Assembly (NCBI RefSeq): GCF_049651205.1
Contig: NZ_JBASBR010000004.1
Location: forward strand, 434,001 to 498,000
Reading direction: 5' to 3'
DNA: 64,000 nucleotides
DNA from: Castellaniella sp049651205
Lineage (GTDB): Bacteria > Pseudomonadota > Gammaproteobacteria > Burkholderiales > Burkholderiaceae_B
The position numbers and the translations under genes were made by a program. Each line of letters opens with the position of its first letter. The stretch's first letter is position 1. The notes beneath the pieces were generated by a model that ran no database searches, had not been told where the DNA came from, and saw nothing but the letters and a program-made list of their open reading frames with translations. Below, one piece after another: positions 16,550 through 24,616 of the stretch.

Positions 16550-17650
16550 ATGAACACTGCTGATACTGCCCGATCCATCGACACCATGATCCCGGTTACC
16601 ATCCTGACCGGCTTTCTTGGTTCAGGAAAAACCACGCTGTTGCGGCGTATTCTTACCGAATTCCACGGCCAGCGAATCGCCGTGATCGAAAACGAGTTTG
16701 GCGAAGAAAACATCGACAACGATGTGCTGGTGCAGGATCGCGACGAACAGATCGTCGAACTCAGCAACGGCTGCGTGTGCTGTACCGTTCGCGGTGATCT
16801 CATCCGCACGCTCAACGACCTCTCCTCTCGCCGCAAGGCCGGGGCCATCCAGTTTGATCGCGTCATCATTGAAACCACCGGCATGGCCAATCCAGGCCCT
16901 GTGTGCCAGACGTTTTTCATGGATGACGACATCGCCGAAGCCTACCGTCTGGACGCCGTCATCACTGTGGTTGATGCCAAACACGGGATGGCTACCCTGG
17001 ATCGCCAGGAAGAAGCCCAGCGGCAAGTCGGTTTTGCCGATCGCATCCTGATTTCCAAAAAGGATCTGGTCAACGACGCCGATTACGAAGCCCTGCGTGC
17101 GCGCCTGTTGCGCATCAACCCCCGGGCATCGATTGCACCTGTGCACTTTGGCGAAACCGATCTCACCACACTCCTGGATGTCAGTGGCTTCAATCTCGAC
17201 GCCATCCTCGATATCGATCCCGAGTTCCTGGCCGAAGAAGACGCCCACGATCACGATCACCACGGCCATGATCACGAGCACGACGAGGACGGCCATGTCT
17301 GTGGCACCGGGTGCACCCACGATCATCACGACCACCATCACGCCCATCACAGCGACGACATCGGCGCCTTTGTGTTCCGCGCCAACCGGCCCTTTGATCC
17401 CGAACGCCTTGAAGACTTTCTTGGCGGCATCGTTCAGGTGTACGGCCCGGATCTGCTTCGCTACAAAGGCATCCTGTACATCAAGGGCATCAAACGCCGC
17501 ATGGTGTTCCAGGGCGTCCACATGATGATGGGGGCCGAACCCGGTACCCCCTGGAAAGCCAGTGAAAAACCGAATACCCGACTGGTATTCATCGGCCGTA
17601 AACTGCCTCAAGACATCTTTACTCAGGGGCTAGAGCAATGCCTGGCCTGA
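16550..17650 (+). CDS. COG0523 (CobW/ZigA-type) metal-chaperone GTPase
   Basis: 366 residues. P-loop GFLGSGKTT (21-29), the metal-binding CxCC in NGCVCC (Cys75, 77, 78), ISKKDLV as the base-specifying motif, a histidine- and aspartate-rich loop with two cysteines (about 230-275) and the C-terminal CobW domain. Proteins of this family deliver metal to client enzymes, and copies beside zur act in zinc limitation. The start ATG at 16550 fits the family N-terminus; the frame is open upstream but non-conserved. Neighbours zur and dksA support a zinc role. A cobalamin role is less likely. Confidence 0.87.
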   Translation: MNTADTARSIDTMIPVTILTGFLGSGKTTLLRRILTEFHGQRIAVIENEFGEENIDNDVLVQDRDEQIVELSNGCVCCTVRGDLIRTLNDLSSRRKAGAIQFDRVIIETTGMANPGPVCQTFFMDDDIAEAYRLDAVITVVDAKHGMATLDRQEEAQRQVGFADRILISKKDLVNDADYEALRARLLRINPRASIAPVHFGETDLTTLLDVSGFNLDAILDIDPEFLAEEDAHDHDHHGHDHEHDEDGHVCGTGCTHDHHDHHHAHHSDDIGAFVFRANRPFDPERLEDFLGGIVQVYGPDLLRYKGILYIKGIKRRMVFQGVHMMMGAEPGTPWKASEKPNTRLVFIGRKLPQDIFTQGLEQCLA

Positions 17651-17728
17651 CCGCCCACCCCACGCTGCCCCGCATCATCAATGGGATGCGGACGACAGTT
17701 CCAGGCAAATAATAAGGAAGGACACAAT

Positions 17729-18169
17729 ATGGCTAGCAAATCAGGCACCAAATCGGCAGCCAAAGCCCTCACCGAAAAAGAACTCTTGGCAATGTCCGAC
17801 AAGGACTACATGAACAGCGCTCAACTGGCGTTCTTTCGCGATCGGCTGCACCAGCTCGAGCACGAAATCCTCACCAACGCAGGGGCTACCACCGAAAACC
17901 TGCGCGAAACCCAATACGTGCCCGATCCCGCTGATCGCGCCACCATCGAGGAAGAACACGCCCTCGAGCTGCGCACACGAGACCGCGAACGCAAGCTGCT
18001 GAAAAAAGTGCAGCAGGCCATCGCGCGCATCGATGCCGGCGAATACGGCTGGTGCGAGGAAACCGGCGAACCCATCGGCGTGCCGCGCCTCCTGGCTCGG
18101 CCCACCGCCACCTTGTCACTCGAGGCCCAAGAACGGCGCGAGATGCGCCAAAAGCTTTACGGCGACTAA
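17729..18169 (+). CDS. dksA: DksA family RNA polymerase-binding factor with degenerate zinc finger
   Basis: 146 residues. Acts with ppGpp in the RNA polymerase secondary channel. The coiled-coil tip DPADRA with Asp66, Asp69 and Ala71 is intact, followed by the LELRTRDRERKLL helix. The C-terminal globular domain keeps only one of four finger cysteines: Cys109, then Thr112, Ser130 and Ala133. Such C-/T-type DksA works without zinc, as described for DksA2 of Pseudomonas aeruginosa; many alpha- and betaproteobacterial DksA proteins share the CxxT form. A strong ribosome binding site (AAGGAAGGA) fixes the ATG at 17729. It lies between the zinc genes and hslVU. Confidence 0.9.
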   Translation: MASKSGTKSAAKALTEKELLAMSDKDYMNSAQLAFFRDRLHQLEHEILTNAGATTENLRETQYVPDPADRATIEEEHALELRTRDRERKLLKKVQQAIARIDAGEYGWCEETGEPIGVPRLLARPTATLSLEAQERREMRQKLYGD

Positions 18170-18278
18170 GCCAGACGGCAAACAGGCAGCCTCACAGCCC
18201 ACCCGGGCGCTGCCTGGCTGCCAGCACCTCTTGCCACCCCGTGGCCCTGTGCCAGGCACTTGCCTTGCCACCCTCACC

Positions 18279-18307
18279 CTTGAAATTTCCCCCTGGTGTC
18301 CCCATCT
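18279..18307 (+). promoter_or_regulatory. Sigma-32 (RpoH) heat-shock promoter of hslVU
   Basis: CTTGAAA (18279-18285), a 14-base spacer and CCCCATCT (18300-18307) match the sigma-32 consensus at every defined position. A start near 18313 leaves a leader of about 20 bases before hslV. rpoH is in this same window. Confidence 0.9.
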
Positions 18308-18333
18308 CTCTGGTTCTGGACCAAGAGATCACC

Positions 18334-18867
18334 ATGGAACAATTTCACGCCACTACCATCGTTTGTGTCCGACGCGGCAGCGATGTCGCTCTGGGCGGCG
18401 ATGGCCAAGTCACACTGGGCAACATCGTCATCAAGGGCACAGCCCGCAAAATCCGCCGCCTGTATCACGACAAGGTACTGGCCGGCTTCGCCGGGGCTAC
18501 TGCGGATGCCTTCACACTGCAAGAGCGCTTTGAGGCCAAGCTGGAGAAGCATCAGGGCCACCTGATGCGTGCGGCCGTCGAACTCACCCGCGACTGGCGC
18601 ACTGATCGCGTCCTGCGGCGCCTGGAAGCCATGCTGATCGTGGCCGACCAAGACCACACCCTGATCCTGACGGGCAACGGCGATGTACTCGAACCCGAGC
18701 ACGGCATCGCAGCCATCGGCTCGGGCGGGGCCTACGCGCAATCAGCAGCCAGAGCCCTGCTGGATGCCACGGATCTGTCTCCCGCCGAAGTGGTCAAAAA
18801 ATCGCTCGAAATCGCCGGCGACCTCTGCATCTACACCAACCAAAATCACATTGTCGAAACGCTATAG
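18334..18867 (+). CDS. hslV: HslV (ClpQ) protease subunit
   Basis: 177 residues. Threonine peptidase of the HslUV ATP-dependent protease in the cytoplasm. The start MEQFHATTIVCVRRG leaves a six-residue propeptide before the conserved TTIV, so Thr7 should become the N-terminal nucleophile after processing; E. coli HslV has only the initiator Met. GDGQVTLGN, GFAGATADAFTL and AIGSGGAYA are family motifs. It follows a consensus sigma-32 promoter and precedes hslU by seven bases. An in-frame extension upstream covers the promoter and is not real. Confidence 0.95.
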   Translation: MEQFHATTIVCVRRGSDVALGGDGQVTLGNIVIKGTARKIRRLYHDKVLAGFAGATADAFTLQERFEAKLEKHQGHLMRAAVELTRDWRTDRVLRRLEAMLIVADQDHTLILTGNGDVLEPEHGIAAIGSGGAYAQSAARALLDATDLSPAEVVKKSLEIAGDLCIYTNQNHIVETL

Positions 18868-18874
18868 GCCTGCC

Positions 18875-20206
18875 ATGTCCTCCACACCCATGACCCCAAA
18901 AGAAATTGTCTCGGAACTGGACAAGCACATCGTCGGCCAGGACAAGGCCAAGCGCTCTGTGGCAGTGGCCTTGCGCAACCGTTGGCGGCGCCAGCAGGTA
19001 GCCGAGCCGCTACGCAACGAGATCGTACCCAAGAACATCCTGATGATTGGGCCCACCGGTGTGGGCAAGACAGAAATCGCCCGGCGTCTGGCACGCCTGG
19101 CCAACGCACCGTTTATCAAGATTGAAGCCACCAAATTTACCGAAGTGGGTTATGTGGGGCGCGATGTCGACACCATCATCCGCGACCTGGTGGATGTGGC
19201 AGTCAAGCAAACCCGAGAAACCGAGATGCGCCGGGTTCGCACGCAAGCCGAGGACGCCGCTGAAGACCGCATCCTCGACGCCTTGCTGCCACCACCGCGC
19301 AACGCCCAGGGTCAACCCGAGCGCGAAGACAACAACACTCGCCAGGTGTTTCGCAAGCGCTTGCGCGAGGGCACGCTGGACGACACCATGATCGATATCG
19401 AAGTGGCACAGACCCCTGCCCACATGGAGATCATGGCGCCACCGGGCATGGAAGAAATGACCGAGCAGCTGCGTGGCATGTTCGCCGGTCTGTCCCAGGG
19501 CAAAACCAAATCACGCAAGCTGTCAGTCAAAGAGGCGTTTCGCCTGCTGACAGAAGAAGAAGCCAGTCGGCGCATCAACGAAGAAGACCTGCGCACCCAG
19601 GCAGTCACACTGGTTGAGCAGCACGGCATTGTGTTTCTCGACGAAATCGACAAGATCGCCACCCGCCAGGAAGCCAGTGGCAGCGATGTCTCCCGCCAGG
19701 GGGTTCAGCGCGACCTTTTGCCGCTGGTGGAAGGCACCACTGTAAGCACCAAATACGGCACGGTGCATACAGATCACATCTTGTTTATTGCCTCAGGGGC
19801 ATTTCATCTGTCGCGACCATCCGATCTGATCCCGGAGCTTCAGGGCCGGTTTCCCATCCGGGTCGAGCTCGACTCCTTGTCGGCGGAGGATTTCGTACGC
19901 ATCCTGAGCACAACAGACGCCTCTCTGACCAAGCAATACGGCGCTCTGATGGCCACCGAAGACGTCACGCTCGAGTTCACAGAAGAGGGTATCCGACGGT
20001 TGGCAGAACTGGCTTTTGAAGTCAATGAACGCACCGAAAACATCGGTGCGCGCCGCCTGTACACCATCATGGAAAAACTGCTCGAAGACCTCTCGTTTGA
20101 AGCATCCAATCCGGGTGCCGAATCTGTGGTGATTGATACGGCTTACGTCAATGATAAGTTGGCTGAGGCAGCCAGCAGCCAGGATCTTGCACGCTACGTA
20201 CTGTAA
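18875..20206 (+). CDS. hslU: HslU (ClpY) ATPase subunit
   Basis: 443 residues, identical in length to E. coli HslU. AAA+ unfoldase that feeds HslV. Walker A is GPTGVGKTE, Walker B is IVFLDEIDK, and sensor and C-terminal motifs end in QDLARYVL, the tail that activates HslV. The pore-loop region KFTEVGYVGRDV is present. The I domain lies between about residues 110 and 240. The ATG at 18875 follows hslV by seven bases; the two are co-transcribed from the heat-shock promoter. Confidence 0.97.
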   Translation: MSSTPMTPKEIVSELDKHIVGQDKAKRSVAVALRNRWRRQQVAEPLRNEIVPKNILMIGPTGVGKTEIARRLARLANAPFIKIEATKFTEVGYVGRDVDTIIRDLVDVAVKQTRETEMRRVRTQAEDAAEDRILDALLPPPRNAQGQPEREDNNTRQVFRKRLREGTLDDTMIDIEVAQTPAHMEIMAPPGMEEMTEQLRGMFAGLSQGKTKSRKLSVKEAFRLLTEEEASRRINEEDLRTQAVTLVEQHGIVFLDEIDKIATRQEASGSDVSRQGVQRDLLPLVEGTTVSTKYGTVHTDHILFIASGAFHLSRPSDLIPELQGRFPIRVELDSLSAEDFVRILSTTDASLTKQYGALMATEDVTLEFTEEGIRRLAELAFEVNERTENIGARRLYTIMEKLLEDLSFEASNPGAESVVIDTAYVNDKLAEAASSQDLARYVL

Positions 20207-20251
20207 TAATCGTGCTGCCGGCGCGCCAGCCGCGTCGCACGCTGACCTTGC

Positions 20252-20278
20252 CTGCTGCATACAGTAAACATGCAGCAG
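20252..20278. other. Stem-loop between convergent hslU and cusF-like genes
   Basis: A 9-bp perfect stem CTGCTGCAT / ATGCAGCAG with a nine-base loop lies 45 bases past the hslU stop. Neither strand has a T-run after it, so it is at most a weak or Rho-assisted terminator. Confidence 0.35.
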
Positions 20279-20320
20279 CCTGGCCCAGCCCCCGTTTTGC
20301 AATACTGCGCGGGGAGATTT

Positions 20321-20686
20321 TTATTGCTTCTCGAGTTTGACCACCCAATATTGGCCGTTGCGGCGTTCGGCGGTGAAATCCACTTTGTCACCGTTCTGAA
20401 CACCCGCCAACAAGGCCGGGTCAAGGTGGTACACAAGCGTCATGGCGGGCAGATCGAGTTTGCTGATGGCAGAGTGACGAATTGCGATCTTGCCCTTATC
20501 AGGTGTTACGCGCACCACGGTGCCACTGGCCTGGGCCTGTACAGACTGGGCCTGAACCACTGCCACCGGCACCCCGACGGCCAATATCGAAACCAGCAAG
20601 GCAGCACCGCCTTTTTGGGGCAGCCCGACCGGCCAGCGGCGTGCAGCAGCCATTAGACTCACCACAATGAAACGCAAAAAAGACAT
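20321..20686 (-). CDS. CusF-like periplasmic copper-binding protein
   Basis: 121 residues with an N-terminal signal segment ending near AVVQAQ, then a small OB-fold domain. The order GTVVRVTPDKGKIAIRH...LPAMTLVYHLD follows CusF, where a His, a Trp and two Met bind Cu(I) or Ag(I). Here the His (IRH) and first Met (PAMT) remain, the second Met is Leu (MTL instead of MTM) and the Trp position is not obvious (KLDLPAM). Binding may therefore be altered. No cus efflux genes lie next to it. A possible role is copper handling for NirK or the caa3 oxidase, but that is inference. Confidence 0.75.
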   Translation of the reverse strand: MSFLRFIVVSLMAAARRWPVGLPQKGGAALLVSILAVGVPVAVVQAQSVQAQASGTVVRVTPDKGKIAIRHSAISKLDLPAMTLVYHLDPALLAGVQNGDKVDFTAERRNGQYWVVKLEKQ

Positions 20687-20738
20687 AAGCTAAACTCCTT
20701 GGGGTTTGAATCTAGCATAACGCCAAACAGAGTTTATT

Positions 20739-21245
20739 TTGCCCACCTCCATTTCCGGCTACATCCTGCGGCCTGCCACCGCATCCGATATTCCCGCCAT
20801 TTACGGGCTGATGCTCGAGATGGCCCAGTTTGAAAAACTGACGGATATTTTCAAAGCTACACCAGCCACCTTGCAGGCCAGTTTTTTTGGCCCCGAGCCC
20901 GCTGCCCACTGCCTTGTGATCACCACCGAAGCCGCCCCCAAGACCGCGATTTCGTACATCATGTGGTTTCACAACTATTCCAGCTTTCTCGATCGGCGCG
21001 GGCTGTACCTCGAAGACGTATATATTTCGCCCGCCCACCGTGGTCGCGGTCTGGGGGGCTGGGTACTGAAACACCTGGCAGCCAAAGCCCTTGAGCTGGG
21101 TTGTGGCCGTTTTGAGTGGGTAGTGCTCGACTGGAACCAGAACGCCATCGATTTTTACAAGCACCATGGTGCCGAGATTCTTGACGACTGGCGTATGGTG
21201 CGCGTCACGGGGGATGCCCTGCAGCGTCTCGCCACGCAGCCCTAA
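20739..21245 (+). CDS. GNAT family N-acetyltransferase (SSAT-like)
   Basis: 168 residues from a TTG start. The acetyl-CoA site RGRGLGGWVLKHLA (about residues 100-113) and the preceding YLEDVYISPAHRG resemble spermidine/spermine and diamine acetyltransferases; the C-terminal WNQNAIDFYKHHGAE is standard GNAT. The first in-frame ATG is 24 codons inside the conserved beta1-alpha1 region (ILRPATASDIPAIY), so translation must begin at TTG 20739 or another non-ATG codon. Divergent from the cusF-like gene; 58 bases before the adenosyltransferase. Substrate unknown. Confidence 0.8.
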   Translation: MPTSISGYILRPATASDIPAIYGLMLEMAQFEKLTDIFKATPATLQASFFGPEPAAHCLVITTEAAPKTAISYIMWFHNYSSFLDRRGLYLEDVYISPAHRGRGLGGWVLKHLAAKALELGCGRFEWVVLDWNQNAIDFYKHHGAEILDDWRMVRVTGDALQRLATQP

Positions 21246-21303
21246 GACACTTTCAGCCAGAGGGCACGCGGGCGCGTACCCTGGCAAAAACCAGGAGATT
21301 GGT

Positions 21304-21858
21304 ATGTCTGTTCGCGTTTCGATTGTGGCCACCCGCACCGGGGATGATGGCACCACCGGCCTGGGTGACAAAAGCCGGGTATCCAAGGACGCGCCGCGCA
21401 TTGTTGCACTGGGGGATGTCGATGAGCTGAACAGCGCCATCGGCCTCTGGCGCACTCAGGGCTTGCCTGCCGATATCGATTCGCTTCTGGCGCAGATCCA
21501 GAATGATCTCTTTGATTTGGGTGCAGAACTGAGCATCCCGGGCTGGACATCGCTGCAGGCTACGCACGTTGAGCGGCTGGACAAAGCACTGACACACTAC
21601 AACGCAAGCCTTGAACCATTGCGGGAGTTCATCCTGCCCGGGGGCTGCCTAGCCGCCGCACACGCCCATATGTGTCGCACAGTGGCACGACGCGCAGAAC
21701 GATCCGTGGTAGCCCTGTCGCATCACGACACCGTCAATACGCCTGTACGTCATTACCTGAACCGCTTGTCAGACCTTTGTTTTGTGCTCGCCCGCCAGCT
21801 GAACCGCACAGCCCAGACGCCTGATGTCCTGTGGCAAAACCCTGCCAGCCAGACTTAA
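21304..21858 (+). CDS. PduO-type cob(I)alamin adenosyltransferase
   Basis: 184 residues. Transfers the adenosyl group of ATP to cob(I)alamin to make coenzyme B12. The ATP-binding N-terminus TRTGDDGTTGLGDKSRVSKD and later ARRAERSVVAL and LNRLSDLCFVLAR are diagnostic of the MMAB/PduO class. A ribosome binding site (AGGAGA) stands six bases before the ATG at 21304. It is likely co-transcribed with the GNAT gene. No B12-dependent enzyme is next to it, so it is probably a general B12-salvage function. Confidence 0.93.
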   Translation: MSVRVSIVATRTGDDGTTGLGDKSRVSKDAPRIVALGDVDELNSAIGLWRTQGLPADIDSLLAQIQNDLFDLGAELSIPGWTSLQATHVERLDKALTHYNASLEPLREFILPGGCLAAAHAHMCRTVARRAERSVVALSHHDTVNTPVRHYLNRLSDLCFVLARQLNRTAQTPDVLWQNPASQT

Positions 21859-22382
21859 CGGGCGTCTTCCGAATGCACCTGTAATGCTTCGAGAAAACGC
21901 GACACCATGTTGTACGCTGCAATCGTGGCGGTGAGCTCAACAATCTCGGTATCGGAAAACCACTGGCGGACTTCCTGAAACACGCTGTCTGAAACCTGCA
22001 CAGACAAGGTCATCGCATCCACATAGGCCAGCACCACCTGCTGGCGTGCATCAAACACGCCCGAGGGCACCGGAGATAATGCCACACCCTTGAGTTGATC
22101 CTGGCTAAGCCCCTCGGACAGCGCAATGGGTGCATGCTGATCAGCCTCGTAAGGCGCGCGGTTGAGATAGGCGATGCGCATGATCACCAACTCTCTCAAG
22201 GCGCCATCCAACCCTGACTGCTGCCGGATCGCAGTGAGATAGCCGAGCCAGCCCTGCGCCACGGGTGGGCTGTGCAAGAGCATCTGATATAAATGAAGCA
22301 CACTGCCGCGCTCGGCAGTGATGCGTTGCGCCAGAGCGGCGGCATCTTTTTGGCTTAAATCTGCATATGGCAATCGGGCCAT
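21855..22382 (-). CDS. Carboxymuconolactone decarboxylase family protein
   Basis: 175 residues, all helical. The central GALRELVIMRIAYLNRAPYEADQHAPIA carries the Glu, Tyr and His of the CMD/AhpD fold, but there is no CxxC, so it is not a peroxidase of the AhpD kind. Resembles CMD-family proteins of unknown substrate. A clear GGAGG precedes the ATG at 22382. It converges on the adenosyltransferase gene with a four-base overlap of stop codons. Function unassigned. Confidence 0.8.
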   Translation of the reverse strand: MARLPYADLSQKDAAALAQRITAERGSVLHLYQMLLHSPPVAQGWLGYLTAIRQQSGLDGALRELVIMRIAYLNRAPYEADQHAPIALSEGLSQDQLKGVALSPVPSGVFDARQQVVLAYVDAMTLSVQVSDSVFQEVRQWFSDTEIVELTATIAAYNMVSRFLEALQVHSEDAR

Positions 22383-22607
22383 GAGAACCTCCATGTAATG
22401 CCGGCCATCCGGCAAAGCAACTAACAAGCAGCCGATACATCCGGCAGACCGCAGCCTGCAACACCGGGGTGGGTATTATCAGACAGGGAAACTCCCCAGG
22501 TGTACCCTGCATTTTTCGGCGTATGCTGGGATTGACGAAGGAAAGTCGAGTCATGATCGGACATTGGGGCCGACAACCATTACACAACAAGATAAGCCAT
22601 ATTCAAC

Positions 22608-22641
22608 GAATGTTTCGGATATCATATATTACGAAACATTC
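22608..22641. promoter_or_regulatory. Inverted repeat upstream of rpiR-like gene, candidate operator
   Basis: Arms GAATGTTTCG and CGAAACATTC are perfect 10-bp complements around a 14-base AT-rich centre, 35 bases before the start of the RpiR-family gene. RpiR-type regulators bind such inverted repeats and often control themselves. The rest of the 294-base divergent gap (22383-22676) shows nothing else I can name. Confidence 0.55.
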
Positions 22642-22676
22642 AATCCAACTTTCTACGACCGTCTATCTGTTTTCTT

Positions 22677-23543
22677 ATGCCGCCACCAGCTACACCTGAC
22701 GCGCTGATCCAACATATTCAGTCGCAGTACAACCAGCTCAGTCCACAGTTTCAGCAGGCTGCCCGATACCTCATCGACCACCCCGCGCAGGTGTCCACGC
22801 TTTCGGCCCGCAAGCTGGCCTTGCAAGCCGAAGTACAGCCAGCCACATTGGTGCGGCTGGCACAGCACCTGGGCTATCCAGGCTGGGAAACACTAAAAGC
22901 GGTGTTTACCCGCGACCTCCAACACAATCCAAACAGTTATACCGCTCGCGCACAATCGCTACTCGAGCGCTCCGAACCTGGCGAGGCCAGCTGGCACACG
23001 GCAAGCAGCCAACAAGCACGCAATATCGCCAGCCTGGAATCTAGCAACCAACAGGCCATGCAACGCGCCGTGGCGCACTTGATCAAAGCCAAACGCATCG
23101 CCATCGCCGGCTTTCGGTCGTCATACCCACCAGCATTCAGCCTATGCTACCTGTGCAGCCTATTTCACCCCAACGTTCATCTGCTGCACAATGCCGGGGG
23201 CACCATGAGCCTGGATCTACATCATCTGCAGCCTGAGGACACCGTCATTGTCATCAGCTATGCGCCCTACTCGCGTGAGATCCTGGAAGTTGCCCAGGCA
23301 GCACGCCAGCGCGGATGCACACTGTTGGCACTTTGCGACAGCCAGGTTGCGCCCACCGCCTTGCTGGCCGACCATATCCTCATTGCATCCGTCCAGGGGC
23401 CCTCGTTTTTTCCCTCCACGGTGGCCCTGCAGTCATTGGTCGAAATGCTGGCCCAACAATGGCTGATGCACAGCGGCGGATCCGCCATCACGGCACTTTC
23501 CCAAGCCGAAGCACAGCTGCACGCCACTGGCGCTTATCTATGA
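22677..23543 (+). CDS. MurR/RpiR family transcriptional regulator
   Basis: 288 residues. The N-terminal HTH_6 domain (about 1-77; LSARKLALQAEVQPATLVRLAQHLG is the recognition unit) is followed by an SIS sugar-phosphate-binding domain (about 125-260; IAIAGFRSSY and VIVISYAPYSRE). Regulators of this family sense phosphosugars or related small molecules. The stop overlaps the start of the C45 gene (ATGA), so the pair is coupled and the regulator may control the acyltransferase. A 10-bp inverted repeat lies in its promoter region. Ligand unknown. Confidence 0.88.
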   Translation: MPPPATPDALIQHIQSQYNQLSPQFQQAARYLIDHPAQVSTLSARKLALQAEVQPATLVRLAQHLGYPGWETLKAVFTRDLQHNPNSYTARAQSLLERSEPGEASWHTASSQQARNIASLESSNQQAMQRAVAHLIKAKRIAIAGFRSSYPPAFSLCYLCSLFHPNVHLLHNAGGTMSLDLHHLQPEDTVIVISYAPYSREILEVAQAARQRGCTLLALCDSQVAPTALLADHILIASVQGPSFFPSTVALQSLVEMLAQQWLMHSGGSAITALSQAEAQLHATGAYL

Positions 23544-24577
23544 TGCCTGATTTGTCCCCTGATCCTTCCCTGTCGTGGCTGGATGCACACGGCTCCCACT
23601 ACGAGATCGGCCTGGCACTCGGGCAATGGGGGGCCGATGCCTGCCAGCGACACCTGGTGCAGTCTGCCGCCTGGGCGCAAGTCATGGCATTTCGGGATCA
23701 CCCGGGCATCTGCGCCCTGCACGATCTCCTGCATCGCCATTTTCCGTGGATAGATCGCGAGCTCGCCGGCCTGGCCGAAGGCCTGGGCCTGCCCAGCCAG
23801 GATGTGTTTTTATGGAATTGCCGGGGGGATCTCTGGGCAATGGCACCAGATGGCTGCACCACAGTGCTGCAACCACAATCCCTCAGCCACAACGAAGACG
23901 GAGACCCCGGATTTGCGGGCGCCTGCGGGCTGGCCCGGGTTCGGCCCATCGATGCACCGGCCTTTGTCTCGTTTGTCTATCCGGGCTCCTTGCCCGGGCA
24001 CACCTTTGCGGTAAACCAGGCCGGCGTTGCCATCACCGTCAACAATATCCGCGCGCAAGAAGCGCAGGCTACGGGCTTGCCCCGCATGATGCTCACCCGC
24101 GCCTTGCTGGCCTCACAATCGCCCGCACAAGCGATCACCATCTTGCGCAAGCACCCACGCATGGGGGCGTTTCATCTGGGGATTGGCCAGGCGGGCGCAC
24201 CCGCCAGCTTCAGTGTCGAGTTCACCCAAGAGGCCGTGTCTGTGCAGCCCGTGCGCCAGGGGCGCCGCGTGCATGCCAACCATGCCATCCACGACACCCA
24301 GCAGGGGCTGGCGCAGATCATTACGGCATCGTCGCAACACCGGCAGCAACGGGGCGACACACTCGCGCAAGACACCACCGACGCCCTGGAGATTCTCCGC
24401 GACACCAGTGATGCACAAGAGCCGATTCTGCGCCTGTCAGCCCAAGATACCGACCACGAAAACACCATGGCCACCGTGCATATCAACCTCTCGGGTGATA
24501 CCCCACAGTGGCTTGTCTACGAGCCCGGCCAACAACAGCCGCTGTTTCGTTTTGACGGCCTGCATCGGCAGGCCTGA
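23540..24577 (+). CDS. C45 family autoproteolytic acyltransferase/hydrolase
   Basis: 345 residues. Ntn-hydrolase of the acyl-CoA:6-aminopenicillanic acid acyltransferase kind. The self-cleavage site is Gly105-Cys106 in APDGCTTVL; Cys106 would become the N-terminal nucleophile of the beta chain. SHNEDGDPG, FAVNQAGVAITVNNI and HANHAIHD are further family blocks. Bacterial members hydrolyse or transfer acyl groups of N-acyl amino acids and related amides, but the natural substrate is unknown. No signal peptide. Coupled to the upstream RpiR regulator by a four-base overlap. The second Met (23543) is an equal alternative start. Confidence 0.87.
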   Translation: MMPDLSPDPSLSWLDAHGSHYEIGLALGQWGADACQRHLVQSAAWAQVMAFRDHPGICALHDLLHRHFPWIDRELAGLAEGLGLPSQDVFLWNCRGDLWAMAPDGCTTVLQPQSLSHNEDGDPGFAGACGLARVRPIDAPAFVSFVYPGSLPGHTFAVNQAGVAITVNNIRAQEAQATGLPRMMLTRALLASQSPAQAITILRKHPRMGAFHLGIGQAGAPASFSVEFTQEAVSVQPVRQGRRVHANHAIHDTQQGLAQIITASSQHRQQRGDTLAQDTTDALEILRDTSDAQEPILRLSAQDTDHENTMATVHINLSGDTPQWLVYEPGQQQPLFRFDGLHRQA

Positions 24578-24616
24578 GTCAAAACGGCCGGGCAACACCA
24601 CACACCGTACCAAGGC

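Noticed and set aside
17230..17370. Repetitive CAC/GAC-rich stretch that looks like a tandem repeat
   Set aside because: It encodes the His/Asp-rich metal loop of the COG0523 GTPase; the repeat is a result of the amino-acid composition.
17670..17691. Hairpin CCGCATC/GATGCGG between the GTPase gene and dksA
   Set aside because: Seven pairs, no T-run; too weak to call as terminator or operator.
20252..20278. Hairpin after hslU as an intrinsic terminator
   Set aside because: No T-run on either strand, so I list it only as a stem-loop.
20290..20325. CCCCG/CGGGG hairpin followed by T-rich DNA after hslU
   Set aside because: Only five outer pairs with a 15-base loop, and the T-run is interrupted and overlaps the cusF-like gene end.
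22469..22699. Open frame of 76 codons in the rpiR upstream region
   Set aside because: It runs through the inverted repeat and into rpiR in another frame, has no family match and no ribosome binding site.
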